In this document: one piece after another, positions 17,587-26,734 of the stretch | Numbering within the stretch: position 1 is the first letter of the stretch | Layout of the letters: each line of letters opens with the position of its first letter | Source: an uncultured Clostridia bacterium | Lineage (GTDB): Bacteria; Bacillota; Clostridia; Oscillospirales; Acutalibacteraceae | Reading direction: 5' to 3' | Assembly: GCA_947631945.1 (NCBI GenBank) | Contig: CANRNI010000005.1 | Coordinates: 37,629 to 101,628, forward strand | DNA length: 64,000 nucleotides | Notes under the pieces: generated by a model | Told to the model about the DNA's origin: nothing | The model's database searches: none | Seen by the model: the letters and a program-made list of their open reading frames with translations, nothing else | Position numbers and translations under genes: made by a program

Positions 17587-18477
17587 ATGGAAAATTTTTG
17601 GTCGGACTATATTCAGACAACCGAAGAGCTTTATTTGAGCCGAGATTTAAGGTTTACAGATGCAAATAAAGATTTATGGCTTTCCGCAATCGGAGCGAAA
17701 AGCGGCGGTAAAATTTTAGAAATCGGCTGCGCGGGCGGCGCGTTTTGCCATAAAATTAAAAAATATATTCCCGATACTGATATTACGGGAATCGACCTTG
17801 ATACGGCGCATATTGAGTTCGCAAAGAAAAAGTCAATTGAATTGGGTATTAATTGTAATTTCACGCGCGGCGATGCGCTGGATTTGCCGTTTGAAAATGA
17901 AACCTTTGATTTATGCTATTCTCATACAGTAGCGGAGCATATACCTCACAAGCCGTTTTACAAGGAACAAAAAAGAGTTCTGAAAAAAGGCGGCAGAATA
18001 ACGGTTTTGTCGGTTCGTACAAGGCTCGGCTTAAAGGACGGGAATTTTCCGCAGATGTGCGGCGAAGAATTATCGCTTTTTGAAAAGGCGTGGGGCAGAG
18101 CTAAGAATTTCGACGCCGAACACGATATCGGAAAATACGAAATCGACGAACACGAATACCCGAAAGAGCTTGAAAAAGCCGGATTCGGAAATATAAGCGT
18201 AAAGATGTTTACGGTTATGGATTACGCACCAGACAGCGCCGACGTGTCCGACGAAACCGCTATGAAACAGATAAATTCAAGACGAATCGGAGTACTTTCT
18301 TCTGTGCAAAAAGCGTTAAAAATAGCGCCCGACGCTCTGTCGGACGCCGAAAAAGGAAGATTGTTGAAGCTTATAAACAATCGCTTTGACGAGCGTATAG
18401 AAAAATATAAAAACGGACAAAAGCTTTGGGATTTCAGCAGCAGTACGGTACTGGCCGTGAGCGGGATTAAGCCGTAG
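17587..18477 (+). CDS. Class I SAM-dependent methyltransferase
   Basis: A 296-residue cytoplasmic methyltransferase. Start ATG 17587 is chosen because GGAAAGGAA precedes it and an upstream TTG would place the start inside a terminator. Motif I ILEIGCAGGAF, the acidic residue GIDLDTAH, motif II GDALDLPFENETFDLCYS and VLKKGGRI give the standard Rossmann-fold Methyltransf_11/25 layout. The C-terminal 110 residues are specific to this protein and the substrate is unknown. Its last 11 bases overlap the end of the convergent XRE gene. Confidence 0.85.
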   Translation: MENFWSDYIQTTEELYLSRDLRFTDANKDLWLSAIGAKSGGKILEIGCAGGAFCHKIKKYIPDTDITGIDLDTAHIEFAKKKSIELGINCNFTRGDALDLPFENETFDLCYSHTVAEHIPHKPFYKEQKRVLKKGGRITVLSVRTRLGLKDGNFPQMCGEELSLFEKAWGRAKNFDAEHDIGKYEIDEHEYPKELEKAGFGNISVKMFTVMDYAPDSADVSDETAMKQINSRRIGVLSSVQKALKIAPDALSDAEKGRLLKLINNRFDERIEKYKNGQKLWDFSSSTVLAVSGIKP

Positions 18478-19108
18478 CATCGTAGGTAAATGAATACACT
18501 TCATGTTGCGTTTCAGTCCGCAATATCCCGTATGAAAATCCTGCAAAAAATATGCTGAAAAATATAAAAACAAGAATCAGAACTATTACCGAAATCGCAA
18601 GCACAGAATTCTTTTTAATTATAAGACATAAAATTCCGCAAATAAGCAAAAATACCGATAAAAAAATGATAGGAACAGTATTATTGCCGGTGAAAATCAT
18701 GAAAATCAGAGAAAAGATAATACTCAAAGTAGACAGGGCTACAAAAATGATTCCGATAATTTTTTTTGCCGATATGTGATTTCTTTCATTATTATCCGCC
18801 GTATTAATAAAATAATTATTGTTAAACGCCGATTCATATTCCGGCCTGCCGGCGTTGTTATTTATTGCTTCGGAATTGTCCTCATTGCCATTATCTGAAT
18901 CGCTTTTTACATTGTCATTTCCGACAAGCTCATCCAAGGTAATACCGAAAATTTTTGAAAGCTGAATCAGTTTATCGAGAGTCGGAACGCCGGAATCTGT
19001 TTCCCATTTTGAAACGGATTGACGCGATACGCCTGTTTTTTCGGCGAGATCTTCCTGTGAAAATCCCGCTTTTATGCGCAGAGAATAAATTTTTTCGCCT
19101 AAGGTCAT
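18467..19108 (-). CDS. XRE-family regulator with a membrane domain
   Basis: A 213-residue protein with an N-terminal helix-turn-helix (residues 1-62: EKIYSLRIKAGFSQEDLAEK, then SRQSVSKWE and the TLDELV end typical of this subfamily). A polar linker and about four transmembrane segments (around 115-210) follow. Membrane-bound XRE proteins of this type usually control stress or transport genes; the target is unknown here. The start is ATG 19108 with AAGGAA upstream; a longer reading would run into repeat copy 4. It is convergent with the methyltransferase gene. Confidence 0.85.
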   Translation of the reverse strand: MTLGEKIYSLRIKAGFSQEDLAEKTGVSRQSVSKWETDSGVPTLDKLIQLSKIFGITLDELVGNDNVKSDSDNGNEDNSEAINNNAGRPEYESAFNNNYFINTADNNERNHISAKKIIGIIFVALSTLSIIFSLIFMIFTGNNTVPIIFLSVFLLICGILCLIIKKNSVLAISVIVLILVFIFFSIFFAGFSYGILRTETQHEVYSFTYDATA

Positions 19109-19137
19109 AATATTTTTTCCTTTCCGAATAGGGTGCT

Positions 19138-19316
19138 TTAAGGCAACACCGCACAATTAGCGGCTGCCGCCTTTGCCGCGCATATGTACCGAGATTTTCC
19201 GTCATTTTTACCAAAAGTTCCTTGAAATACGGCAGTATTCCTGCATCACTTTTGGCAATCTGACGAAAAACCTCATGGCACATCTGCACGACAATAATTA
19301 TGCGGTGTTGCCTTAA
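19138..19316. repeat. MITE-like palindromic repeat, copy 4 (type A)
   Basis: A 179-base element bounded by TTAA, with ends TTAAGGCAACACCGCA and TGCGGTGTTGCCTTAA, a perfect terminal inverted repeat. The change of T to C relative to copy 3 is compensated on both ends, which keeps the pairing. It lies between the XRE gene and the MATE gene. Confidence 0.88.
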
Positions 19317-19398
19317 GAATAGCATTCCAAAGGACAAAAGTCTACCAACACGGCTTGGAAAATCCGCAACCGACGGTTGCAATCTCTCTTAATCGCTG

Positions 19399-20784
19399 TT
19401 AATCGCTGTTTTGAATGTTTTTTTCCTCTTTTTTCAGCCCTTTGAAAAACCATATTCCGAAAGGAACGCTTACAAGAAACGTCAGAAAGTCGGACACCGC
19501 CTGAGTAAATTCAATTCCCGTAAGTCCGATGAGTTTCGGAAGCAAAAGTATAAGCGGAATGAAAAATATTCCCTGACGGCAACAGGAGAGTATTGTCGCC
19601 CTTACCGATTTGCCGAGCGATTGCAGAGTGGTGTTTACGCATACGTTAGTCGCCATAAACGGCATGGCGTAGCACTGCGCCCTCATTGCCGCCGTTCCGA
19701 TTTTTATTACCTCGGGGTCCTCGGCTCTGAAAATCATCATAATATGCGACGCGAAAATAAACAATACAACTCCGAGCGAAGTCATTATTATTGTGTCCGT
19801 CGTTACGGTAAATGCGAATGCCTTGCGGACGCGGTCGAATCTTTTCGCGCCGTAATTGTAGCCGACAACGGGCATAAATCCCTGACCTACGCCGAGGCAA
19901 ACGCATAGAACGAGCATACAAACCTTTGTAACTATCGTCATCGCCGCTATCGCCGCGTCGCCGTAAGGTCTTGCGGCGGTATTAAGCATGACCGTGGCGA
20001 TACTCGCAAGCCCCTGACGGCTGAGCGACGGGAAGCCCGTTATTACAATTTCAAAATATGTTTTCGGTTTAAATGAAATATTTTTCGGATTCAATGATAT
20101 ATTGCTTTTTCTTAGCAAAAACATTGATAAAAGCAGTATAAAGCTCACGCTTTGGCTGATAAGCGTAGCGAGAGCCGCGCCCGCCGTTTCCATTCCGAGC
20201 GTGAATATAAAAATCGGGTCGAGAACTATATTGAGTATTCCGCCAGTACAAAGTCCTATCATAGCGAAAGCGGCTTTTCCCTCCGAGCGCAGAACGTTAT
20301 TCATAACGAAAGACGTACACATTATCGGAGCCGCCCAGATAATGTAATTTCCGTATGCCACGGCGTATTCCATAATAGTATCCGTCGCGCCGAGCAACGA
20401 CATAAGCGGACGGGTGAAAATTTGACCGATTACCGTAATAACCGCGCCGAGAGCGAGAGCCGTATAAAAAGCGGTGGACGCATACATATCGGCGGCTTTT
20501 TTGTCCTTTTCGCCGAGCCTTCTCGATAAAAGACTGCCCGAACCCATACCGAGAGTAAATCCGACGGCCTGTATTATCGTCATAAGCGAAAATACAATAC
20601 CGACCGCGCCGCTCGCGCTTGTCGATAGCTTTGAAACAAAAAACGTGTCGGCGAGGTTGTATATAGATGTAACAAGCATACTTATGGTGGTCGGCACCGC
20701 CAATTTCGCTATAAGGCGCGGAATCGGCGTTTCGGTCATTATTTTAAATTGGTGTTCGTCCTTTTTGTTTGTGTCTGTATCCAT
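19399..20784 (-). CDS. MATE-family multidrug/Na+ exporter
   Basis: A 461-residue integral membrane exporter of the multidrug and toxic compound extrusion family, DinF/NorM-like clade. The N-terminus TPIPRLIAKLAVPTTISMLVTSIYNLADTFFVSKL is characteristic, and twelve hydrophobic segments are evident, with the second-half repeat beginning FPSLSRQGLASIATVMLN. Substrates are unknown. ATG 20784 is preferred (GAGG 14 bases upstream) over a TTG at 20808 that would overlap the upstream gene. The Nudix hydrolase stop is 13 bases upstream, so the two form an operon. Confidence 0.92.
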   Translation of the reverse strand: MDTDTNKKDEHQFKIMTETPIPRLIAKLAVPTTISMLVTSIYNLADTFFVSKLSTSASGAVGIVFSLMTIIQAVGFTLGMGSGSLLSRRLGEKDKKAADMYASTAFYTALALGAVITVIGQIFTRPLMSLLGATDTIMEYAVAYGNYIIWAAPIMCTSFVMNNVLRSEGKAAFAMIGLCTGGILNIVLDPIFIFTLGMETAGAALATLISQSVSFILLLSMFLLRKSNISLNPKNISFKPKTYFEIVITGFPSLSRQGLASIATVMLNTAARPYGDAAIAAMTIVTKVCMLVLCVCLGVGQGFMPVVGYNYGAKRFDRVRKAFAFTVTTDTIIMTSLGVVLFIFASHIMMIFRAEDPEVIKIGTAAMRAQCYAMPFMATNVCVNTTLQSLGKSVRATILSCCRQGIFFIPLILLLPKLIGLTGIEFTQAVSDFLTFLVSVPFGIWFFKGLKKEEKNIQNSD

Positions 20785-20797
20785 ATCCGTTTTTACC

Positions 20798-21247
20798 TCA
20801 AAGAACAATCATATCGTCCTCGTTATTATCATCGTACAAGCCGAACGATTCGTTTTTATCACTCAGAAAAACCTTTAAATAACCGTCAAAATTCGGAGAT
20901 AATTTGTATTTGTCAAAATCGGATTTATTAACCCAGAAAATACTGCCTTCCTCGGTTTTATCGAGGATTTCGCCGCTGTATTCACTCGTTTTGTAAAGTG
21001 CGACTATGTATCTCGCGTCCGAATCCCTGTGGCACCAATGTGTTATTCCGCAGAGCTTCGGATTTTTTATATCAAGTCCTGTTTCTTCTTTCGCCTCTCT
21101 TATGACGCTTTGTGTAAAGCTCTCGCCCTTTTCGACGTGTCCTCCGGGAAAAGAAACGCCCGTCCACGATTTTACCCGATTCAGAGCGAGAACCTCATGA
21201 GTTTCGGGATTTTCTATCATTATCATATTTGTAAGTTCACATTCCAT
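20798..21247 (-). CDS. Nudix hydrolase (8-oxo-dGTPase-like)
   Basis: A 149-residue cytoplasmic pyrophosphohydrolase. The Nudix box GGHVEKGESFTQSVIREAKEETGL (about residues 35-58) matches GX5EX7REUXEEXGU with all metal-binding Glu present. N-terminal residues (MIMIENPETHEVLALNR) and the tail (EGSIFWVNKSDF) fit the MutT/YjhB-like nucleotide-cleaning subfamily. RBS GAGGAAAG. It is the first gene of a two-gene unit with the MATE exporter. Confidence 0.88.
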   Translation of the reverse strand: MECELTNMIMIENPETHEVLALNRVKSWTGVSFPGGHVEKGESFTQSVIREAKEETGLDIKNPKLCGITHWCHRDSDARYIVALYKTSEYSGEILDKTEEGSIFWVNKSDFDKYKLSPNFDGYLKVFLSDKNESFGLYDDNNEDDMIVL

Positions 21248-21309
21248 AGCTTTCCTCGAATCACAGTTTTTATTATTTTCTGTTTTACCTGTTTTCCAAA
21301 CAATAAATT

Positions 21310-21351
21310 TTTCTCAAAGCGGGACTGCGTCAAACAGCGATACAGTCCCGC
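21310..21351 (-). terminator. Terminator of the arg-car cluster
   Basis: On the minus strand GCGGGACTG (21351-21343) pairs perfectly with CAGTCCCGC (21327-21319) and is followed by TTTGAGAAAAATTT, just after the carB-dapF stop. The final tract is T-rich but interrupted. Confidence 0.6.
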
Positions 21352-21364
21352 ATACCGTGTTTGC

Positions 21365-24300
21365 TCAATATTCTATAATACCCTCGAATATAAGGCTTGT
21401 ATTGCCCGTAAGGGTGAGATTTCCGTCTGTGTAATTGACCGTAAGGTCGCCGCCCTTGAGCTTTACCGTTATATCCTCGTTTTTATCGCACATACCGAGC
21501 TCGCACGCCGCGGCCGCAGCCGCGCACGCTCCCGTTCCGCAGGCGTAAGTTTCTCCGTTTCCGCGCTCCCATACTCTCATGCGCATTGTCCGCCTGTTGA
21601 CCACGCTTACAAATTCCGTATTGATTTTTTCCGGGAAATAATCGGCGTTTTCAAATTCGGGGCCTATCTCTTTAAGGTCAAGAGCGTCGATATGCTGGGC
21701 GAAAACAACGCAGTGAGGATTGCCCACGGAAATGCAGGTAACGTTGTATTCCTTGCCAGCTATTGTGATTGGGTAATCAATAACTTTGTCCGCAGGAATA
21801 ACGGTTGGAATCTTTTCCGACCTGAACTCCGCCTTGCCCATCATGACCTTTACGGATTTTACTCTGCCGTTTTCGGTGTATAGGTGTATATTCCTAAGTC
21901 CGACGGGCGTTTCAATTACCATATGCGTTTTGTTTATAATTCCGTTATCATAAAGATATTTTCCGGCGCACCTTAAACCGTTGCCCGCTATATAGCCCTT
22001 TGAGCCGTCCTTATTGAACATTATCATTTTAGCGTCGGCAACGTCGGATTTTTCAATAAGCACAATGCCGTCCGAGCCTATTCCGTAATGCCTGTTGCAG
22101 AAGTTTATCGCAAGAACCTCGGGTGAAATAATTTTTCCGTCGAGGTTGTCGAAGAATATAAAATCGTTGCCCGCGCCCTGCATTTTGGCAAATTTCAGCT
22201 TCATCGGAGCTTTTCTCATGTTGTTGATGTCCACAAGCTCCGTATTTCCCTGATTGAATCCGCTCGCGATGATATCCGCCATAACGTTCGCCGTGTCGAG
22301 CGAAGTAAGTGTCGCTACGGAGAGCTGGAGCGCGCGCCTGTGGAGCTTTATAAAATCGTCGATAACGTCGAGCGGAGTGCCTGTGTAAACTATGTATTTG
22401 ATTTTTCCGCTTTCGAGAAGGTCAAGGCTTGTGTTGGAATCATCGTAAAGCTTATTGACCTCGGTAACGTCAATATCAATGCTGCGTATAGCCTCGGCGG
22501 TGCCCTTAGTCGCGTAGATTTTAAGACCGAGGTCGCTGAATTTTTTTGCAAGCGGCACCACTTCTGTTTTATCCGCATCTTTTACGGTGATATAAACGCC
22601 CAAATCGTCGTTTTTAAATGATTTTGACGGAATTTCAAAGCCCGCCGAAACAAGCCCTTTAAAAAGAGCTTCCTCAAGAGTTTTACCTACGCCTAAAACT
22701 TCGCCCGTAGATTTCATTTCCGGACCGAGGCTTGAATTGGCGTCAAGCAGCTTTTCAAAGGAGAATACGGGAACCTTGACCGCAAAATAAGGCGGAGTTT
22801 TATACAGTTCCGTTCCGAAGCCGAGGTCTTTAAGAGCAGCGCCCGTCATGACCCTTGTCGCTATATCGACCATAGGAACGCCTGTAACCTTGCTGATATA
22901 AGGAATCGTCCTCGAAGCCCTCGGATTTACCTCGATAACGTATAATTCGTTATCGTAAATAAGATATTGTATGTTTACAAGTCCCCTTGTTCCGAGAGCC
23001 AGCGCGAGATTAGTCGAGCAGTCTATAATAGTCTGCTTCATTGTGTCGCGCAGATTGTAAGGCGGATATACTGCTATCGAGTCGCCGCTGTGAACGCCCG
23101 CGCGCTCGATATGCTGCATAATTCCGGGGATAAGAACGTCCTTGCCGTCGGAAATAACGTCTACCTCCAGTTCGGAGCCCATCATATATTTATCGACAAG
23201 CACGGGATTTTCTATTTTTCCCGAAAGAATTATTTCCATATACTGCCTTACGTCATCGTCATTGTATGCGATAGTCATATTCTGACCGCCGATAACGTAA
23301 GACGGACGGAGCAACACGGGATATCCAAGCGTATGCGCCGCGTCAATTGCCTCTTGCATGGTAATAACGCCCATACCCTTGGGACGTCTGATGTTGAATT
23401 TCTCTAAAAGCTTGTCAAACCGCTCTCTGTCCTCGGCAATATCAATGCCCTCCGCCGACGTTCCCAAAATTTTAAAGCCGTTTTCGTCAAGGAACTTTGT
23501 CAGTTTTATCGCTGTCTGACCGCCGAACGCCACGACGATGCCCTCGGGCTTTTCCGCTTTTATTACGTTTAATACGTCCTCGGGCGTTAACGGCTCAAAA
23601 TAAAGCCTGTCCGCCGTATCAAAATCGGTCGAAACCGTTTCGGGATTGTTGTTGATAATTACGACTTCATAACCGAGTTTTTTCAGCGTCCATACGCAGT
23701 GTACCGACGAATAGTCAAATTCTATTCCCTGACCTATCCTTATAGGTCCCGAACCGAGAACTATAATCTTTTTGGAATCGTTGCCCTCAAGATGTGCCCT
23801 CGCTTCGCAGCAGTCGTCGTATGTCGAGTAGAAATAAGGCGTTTCAGCTTTGAACTCCGCGCCGCAGGTATCGACCATTTTAAATACCGCGTCGCGCTTA
23901 TTGACGATTTTACAGCCGCTTATACGCTCTATAGCGGCGTCGGTATAGCCGTATTTTTTGCCTTGCAGGTAAAGCTCGTCTGTAAGTCCCGATTGGATTG
24001 CCTTTTCGTATTCGGCAAGATTTCTTAATTTTTCGATAAACCATTCGTCTATCTTCGTAATATCGTGTATCTGTTCTGTAGAAACGCCGCGTTTTATTGC
24101 CTCAAAAACTGTGAACATTCTTATATCGTCCACATCATGAAGCTTTTCGATTATATCAAGCTCCGGGTCGGCAAGTCTTTTCATATTGAGAGTGTCAAGC
24201 GAAATTTCAGCACCTCTTACAGCTTTCATTACGGCGGCTTCAAAATAGGGAGCTATAGCCATGACCTCGCCCGTCGCCTTCATCTGTGTGCCGAGCTTGC

Positions 24301-25408
24301 GTTTGGCGTTAATAAATTTATCAAACGGCCATTTCGGGAGCTTTACCACAACGTAATCGAGAGTCGGTTCAAAGCAGGCGCAGGTCTGCCCTGTAACGTC
24401 GTTCCTGATTTCATCGAGTGTGTAACCGAGCGCGATTTTAGTCGCGACTTTCGCTATCGGGTAGCCCGTCGCCTTTGAAGCGAGAGCGGACGAGCGGGAA
24501 ACTCTCGGATTAACTTCGATAACGGCGTAATCGAACGTTTCAGGATTTAAAGCGAACTGGCAGTTGCAGCCGCCCTCGATTCCGAGCGAATCAATAATTT
24601 TAAGCGACGCGCCGCGAAGCATCTGATATTCTTTATCGGAAAGAGTAACGGCGGGAGCGATAACTATACTGTCGCCCGTGTGAACACCGACGGGGTCGAA
24701 ATTCTCCATAGAACAGACGGCGATAACGTTTCCGGCGTGGTCGCGCATAACCTCAAATTCAATTTCTTTCCAGCCGTAAATATATTTTTCAACAAGTATC
24801 TGACCGATGGGGGAGAGCATAATTCCGTTGTTAACTATCGGCATAAGCTCCTCTTCGTCGTATGCGACGCCGCCGCCCGCTCCGCCGAGCGTGAACGCTG
24901 GGCGTATAATGACAGGGAAGCCGATTTCCTTAGCAATCTCCAGCGCTCTTTTGGGAGTTGTCGCTATATCGGACGGTATGACGGGCTGTCCGATTGATTC
25001 CATCGTTTCCTTAAAAAGCTCTCTGTCCTCGCTGCGGTCGATAGCTTCGGCGTTTGTGCCTATGAGCTTAACGCCGTGCTTTTCAAGAAAGCCGCTTTTT
25101 GCGAGCTGCATACCTATTGTAAGTCCCGTCTGCCCGCCGAGCCCCGCTAAAACGGAATCGGGCTTTTCCTTTTCGATTATGCGCATGACCGTTTCTTCCG
25201 TCAGCGGTTCAAGGTAAATTTCGTCCGCGAGCGCATTGTCTGTCATTATTGTCGCGGGATTCGAGTTGACAAGTACAACGTCAAGTCCCTCGTTTTTAAG
25301 AACACGGCAGGCCTGCGTGCCGGCGTAATCAAATTCCGCCGCCTGACCTATAACTATAGGACCGGAGCCTATGACCAATACTTTTTTAATATCCTTATTG
25401 AGCGGCAT
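21365..25408 (-). CDS. carB-dapF: Carbamoyl-phosphate synthase large subunit fused to diaminopimelate epimerase
   Basis: One uninterrupted 1347-residue frame encodes two enzymes. Residues 1-1068 are a full CarB: two ATP-grasp halves (each opening with a VIGSGPI/VLGSGPI motif) and the C-terminal MGS-like regulatory domain ending in TSLDTANVMADII. It makes carbamoyl phosphate from bicarbonate, ammonia and ATP. Residues 1069-1347 are a full-length DapF (279 aa, family about 270-280), starting KLKFAKMQGAGNDF, with both catalytic Cys in NGLRC (1147) and ACGTGAC (1290); DapF converts LL- to meso-diaminopimelate for lysine and peptidoglycan. No Shine-Dalgarno is obvious before the internal ATG at 22204. 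The start shares one base with the carA stop (TAATG). Confidence 0.95.
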   Translation of the reverse strand: MPLNKDIKKVLVIGSGPIVIGQAAEFDYAGTQACRVLKNEGLDVVLVNSNPATIMTDNALADEIYLEPLTEETVMRIIEKEKPDSVLAGLGGQTGLTIGMQLAKSGFLEKHGVKLIGTNAEAIDRSEDRELFKETMESIGQPVIPSDIATTPKRALEIAKEIGFPVIIRPAFTLGGAGGGVAYDEEELMPIVNNGIMLSPIGQILVEKYIYGWKEIEFEVMRDHAGNVIAVCSMENFDPVGVHTGDSIVIAPAVTLSDKEYQMLRGASLKIIDSLGIEGGCNCQFALNPETFDYAVIEVNPRVSRSSALASKATGYPIAKVATKIALGYTLDEIRNDVTGQTCACFEPTLDYVVVKLPKWPFDKFINAKRKLGTQMKATGEVMAIAPYFEAAVMKAVRGAEISLDTLNMKRLADPELDIIEKLHDVDDIRMFTVFEAIKRGVSTEQIHDITKIDEWFIEKLRNLAEYEKAIQSGLTDELYLQGKKYGYTDAAIERISGCKIVNKRDAVFKMVDTCGAEFKAETPYFYSTYDDCCEARAHLEGNDSKKIIVLGSGPIRIGQGIEFDYSSVHCVWTLKKLGYEVVIINNNPETVSTDFDTADRLYFEPLTPEDVLNVIKAEKPEGIVVAFGGQTAIKLTKFLDENGFKILGTSAEGIDIAEDRERFDKLLEKFNIRRPKGMGVITMQEAIDAAHTLGYPVLLRPSYVIGGQNMTIAYNDDDVRQYMEIILSGKIENPVLVDKYMMGSELEVDVISDGKDVLIPGIMQHIERAGVHSGDSIAVYPPYNLRDTMKQTIIDCSTNLALALGTRGLVNIQYLIYDNELYVIEVNPRASRTIPYISKVTGVPMVDIATRVMTGAALKDLGFGTELYKTPPYFAVKVPVFSFEKLLDANSSLGPEMKSTGEVLGVGKTLEEALFKGLVSAGFEIPSKSFKNDDLGVYITVKDADKTEVVPLAKKFSDLGLKIYATKGTAEAIRSIDIDVTEVNKLYDDSNTSLDLLESGKIKYIVYTGTPLDVIDDFIKLHRRALQLSVATLTSLDTANVMADIIASGFNQGNTELVDINNMRKAPMKLKFAKMQGAGNDFIFFDNLDGKIISPEVLAINFCNRHYGIGSDGIVLIEKSDVADAKMIMFNKDGSKGYIAGNGLRCAGKYLYDNGIINKTHMVIETPVGLRNIHLYTENGRVKSVKVMMGKAEFRSEKIPTVIPADKVIDYPITIAGKEYNVTCISVGNPHCVVFAQHIDALDLKEIGPEFENADYFPEKINTEFVSVVNRRTMRMRVWERGNGETYACGTGACAAAAAACELGMCDKNEDITVKLKGGDLTVNYTDGNLTLTGNTSLIFEGIIEY

Positions 25409-26478
25409 TACGCATGACCTCCCATCATATTAATAAATCTGTCGAACAGGAATTTTGTGTCAACGGGACCCGAACACGCTTCGGGGTGGAACTGCACAGT
25501 ATAAGCGTTGTAATCGGGATATTCAACGCCCTCGCACGTTTCGTCGTTTGCGTTCACAAAACTGACTTTTCCGATTTTTTCATCTATCGACGAACCTATT
25601 ACGGCATAGCCGTGGTTCTGGCTCGTTATGAACACTCTGCCGTCGGAAAGTCTTTTTACAGGCTGATTCGCGCCTCTGTGACCGTATTTGAGCTTTTCGG
25701 TTTTACCGCCCGCTGCGAGAGCCAATAGCTGATGTCCGAGACAAATGCCGAAAATCGGTTTTTTGCCGAGAAGTTTTTTAAGCTCCGCTATAGCTTCAAC
25801 ATTTTCCGCGGGATCGCCGGGACCGTTTGACAGCATTATGCCGTCAACGCCGAGAGACAAAACGTCCTCCGCTTTAGTATTGTATGGCAGAACGTGAACG
25901 GTGCAGCCCCTGTTCCTAAGTTCTCTTATTATATTCATTTTCGCGCCGTAATCGAGCAGCGCAACATTGTATTTCCCGTTGTCGGATTTATATGTTTTTC
26001 TTTCGCCCGAGCTTACCGATTTTACCGCGTCCTTAACGATGTAATCCGCCAGCGCTTTTTTATCGACTTTAGACGGGTCGGAGGTTATACAGGCGTTCAT
26101 AACTCCTTCTTCGCGTATGATTTTGGTTATTTCTCTTGTATCAACGCCGCACAGCGCGACAATACCATTCTTTTTAAGAAACGCGTCGATGTCGGTTTCG
26201 GCTCTGAAATTTGAGGGCATTTCGCACCATTCCCTTACGACGTAACCCTTTACAACCGATTTTTTGCTTTCCATATCGGCCGAAATCATGCCGTAATTGC
26301 CTATAAGAGGAAAAGTGTGCATTACGATTTGACCGTAGTAGCTCGGGTCGGTAAGCGTTTCGATGTAGCCTACCATTCCTGTGGTAAATACAAGCTCGCC
26401 GAGCGTTTCTCCGTCCGCACCGAACCCGTTACCCTCAAAAATGTGACCGTCGCTTAGTACAAGGTACATTTTTTTCAT
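25408..26478 (-). CDS. carA: Carbamoyl-phosphate synthase small subunit
   Basis: The 356-residue glutaminase subunit supplies ammonia to CarB. The N-terminal domain (LVLSDGHIFEGNGFG, VFTTGMVGYIETLTDPSYYGQI) is followed by a class I glutamine amidotransferase domain with catalytic Cys in FGICLGHQLLALAAGG and the His/Glu pair in VQFHPEACSGP. The start is ATG 26478, with AAAGGAATG upstream; an in-frame extension to 26520 lacks support. It is translationally coupled to carB. Upstream, toward argF, lie a palindrome and repeat copy 5. Confidence 0.95.
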   Translation of the reverse strand: MKKMYLVLSDGHIFEGNGFGADGETLGELVFTTGMVGYIETLTDPSYYGQIVMHTFPLIGNYGMISADMESKKSVVKGYVVREWCEMPSNFRAETDIDAFLKKNGIVALCGVDTREITKIIREEGVMNACITSDPSKVDKKALADYIVKDAVKSVSSGERKTYKSDNGKYNVALLDYGAKMNIIRELRNRGCTVHVLPYNTKAEDVLSLGVDGIMLSNGPGDPAENVEAIAELKKLLGKKPIFGICLGHQLLALAAGGKTEKLKYGHRGANQPVKRLSDGRVFITSQNHGYAVIGSSIDEKIGKVSFVNANDETCEGVEYPDYNAYTVQFHPEACSGPVDTKFLFDRFINMMGGHA

Positions 26479-26523
26479 TTTTATCATTCCTTTTAAATTG
26501 AAAGCTCTCTGAGTAATCACTGA

Positions 26524-26645
26524 TTAAGGCAACACCGCACAATTAACGGCTACCGCCTTTGCCGCGCACCTGCACCGAGATTTTTCGTCGGAAGAGCCAA
26601 AAATGTGCGTTCGGCCCGTAGGACGCGATTTATTCAGTGTTTCCC
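26524..26645. repeat. MITE-like repeat, copy 5 (chimeric A/B)
   Basis: A shorter, 122-base copy. The left end is type A (TTAAGGCAACACCGCACAAT), while the right end is type B (GCGATTTATTCAGTGTTTCCCT). It looks like an internal deletion or recombination product. It lies in the argF-carA spacer and would be transcribed with the operon. Confidence 0.75.
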
Positions 26646-26690
26646 TATGGCTTGTTTTTATATAAACGTAAATAATTTGACCTTTAAGAA

Positions 26691-26720
26691 ACGTGCTCAC
26701 ATTAATTAATGTGAACACGT
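26691..26720. terminator. Palindrome between argF and carA
   Basis: ACGTGCTCACATTAA / TTAATGTGAACACGT form a 15-base inverted repeat with one mismatch and no loop, 15 bases after the argF stop. On the minus strand it is followed by TTTCTT, a weak T-tract, so it could be an attenuator, a processing hairpin or a protein-binding site. Confidence 0.45.
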
Positions 26721-26734
26721 TGTGAAAAAAAAAT

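Noticed and set aside
21029..21883. A 284-codon plus-strand frame opposite dapF and the Nudix gene
   Set aside because: It is antisense to well-conserved coding sequence on both sides, with a composition that reads as a shadow frame.
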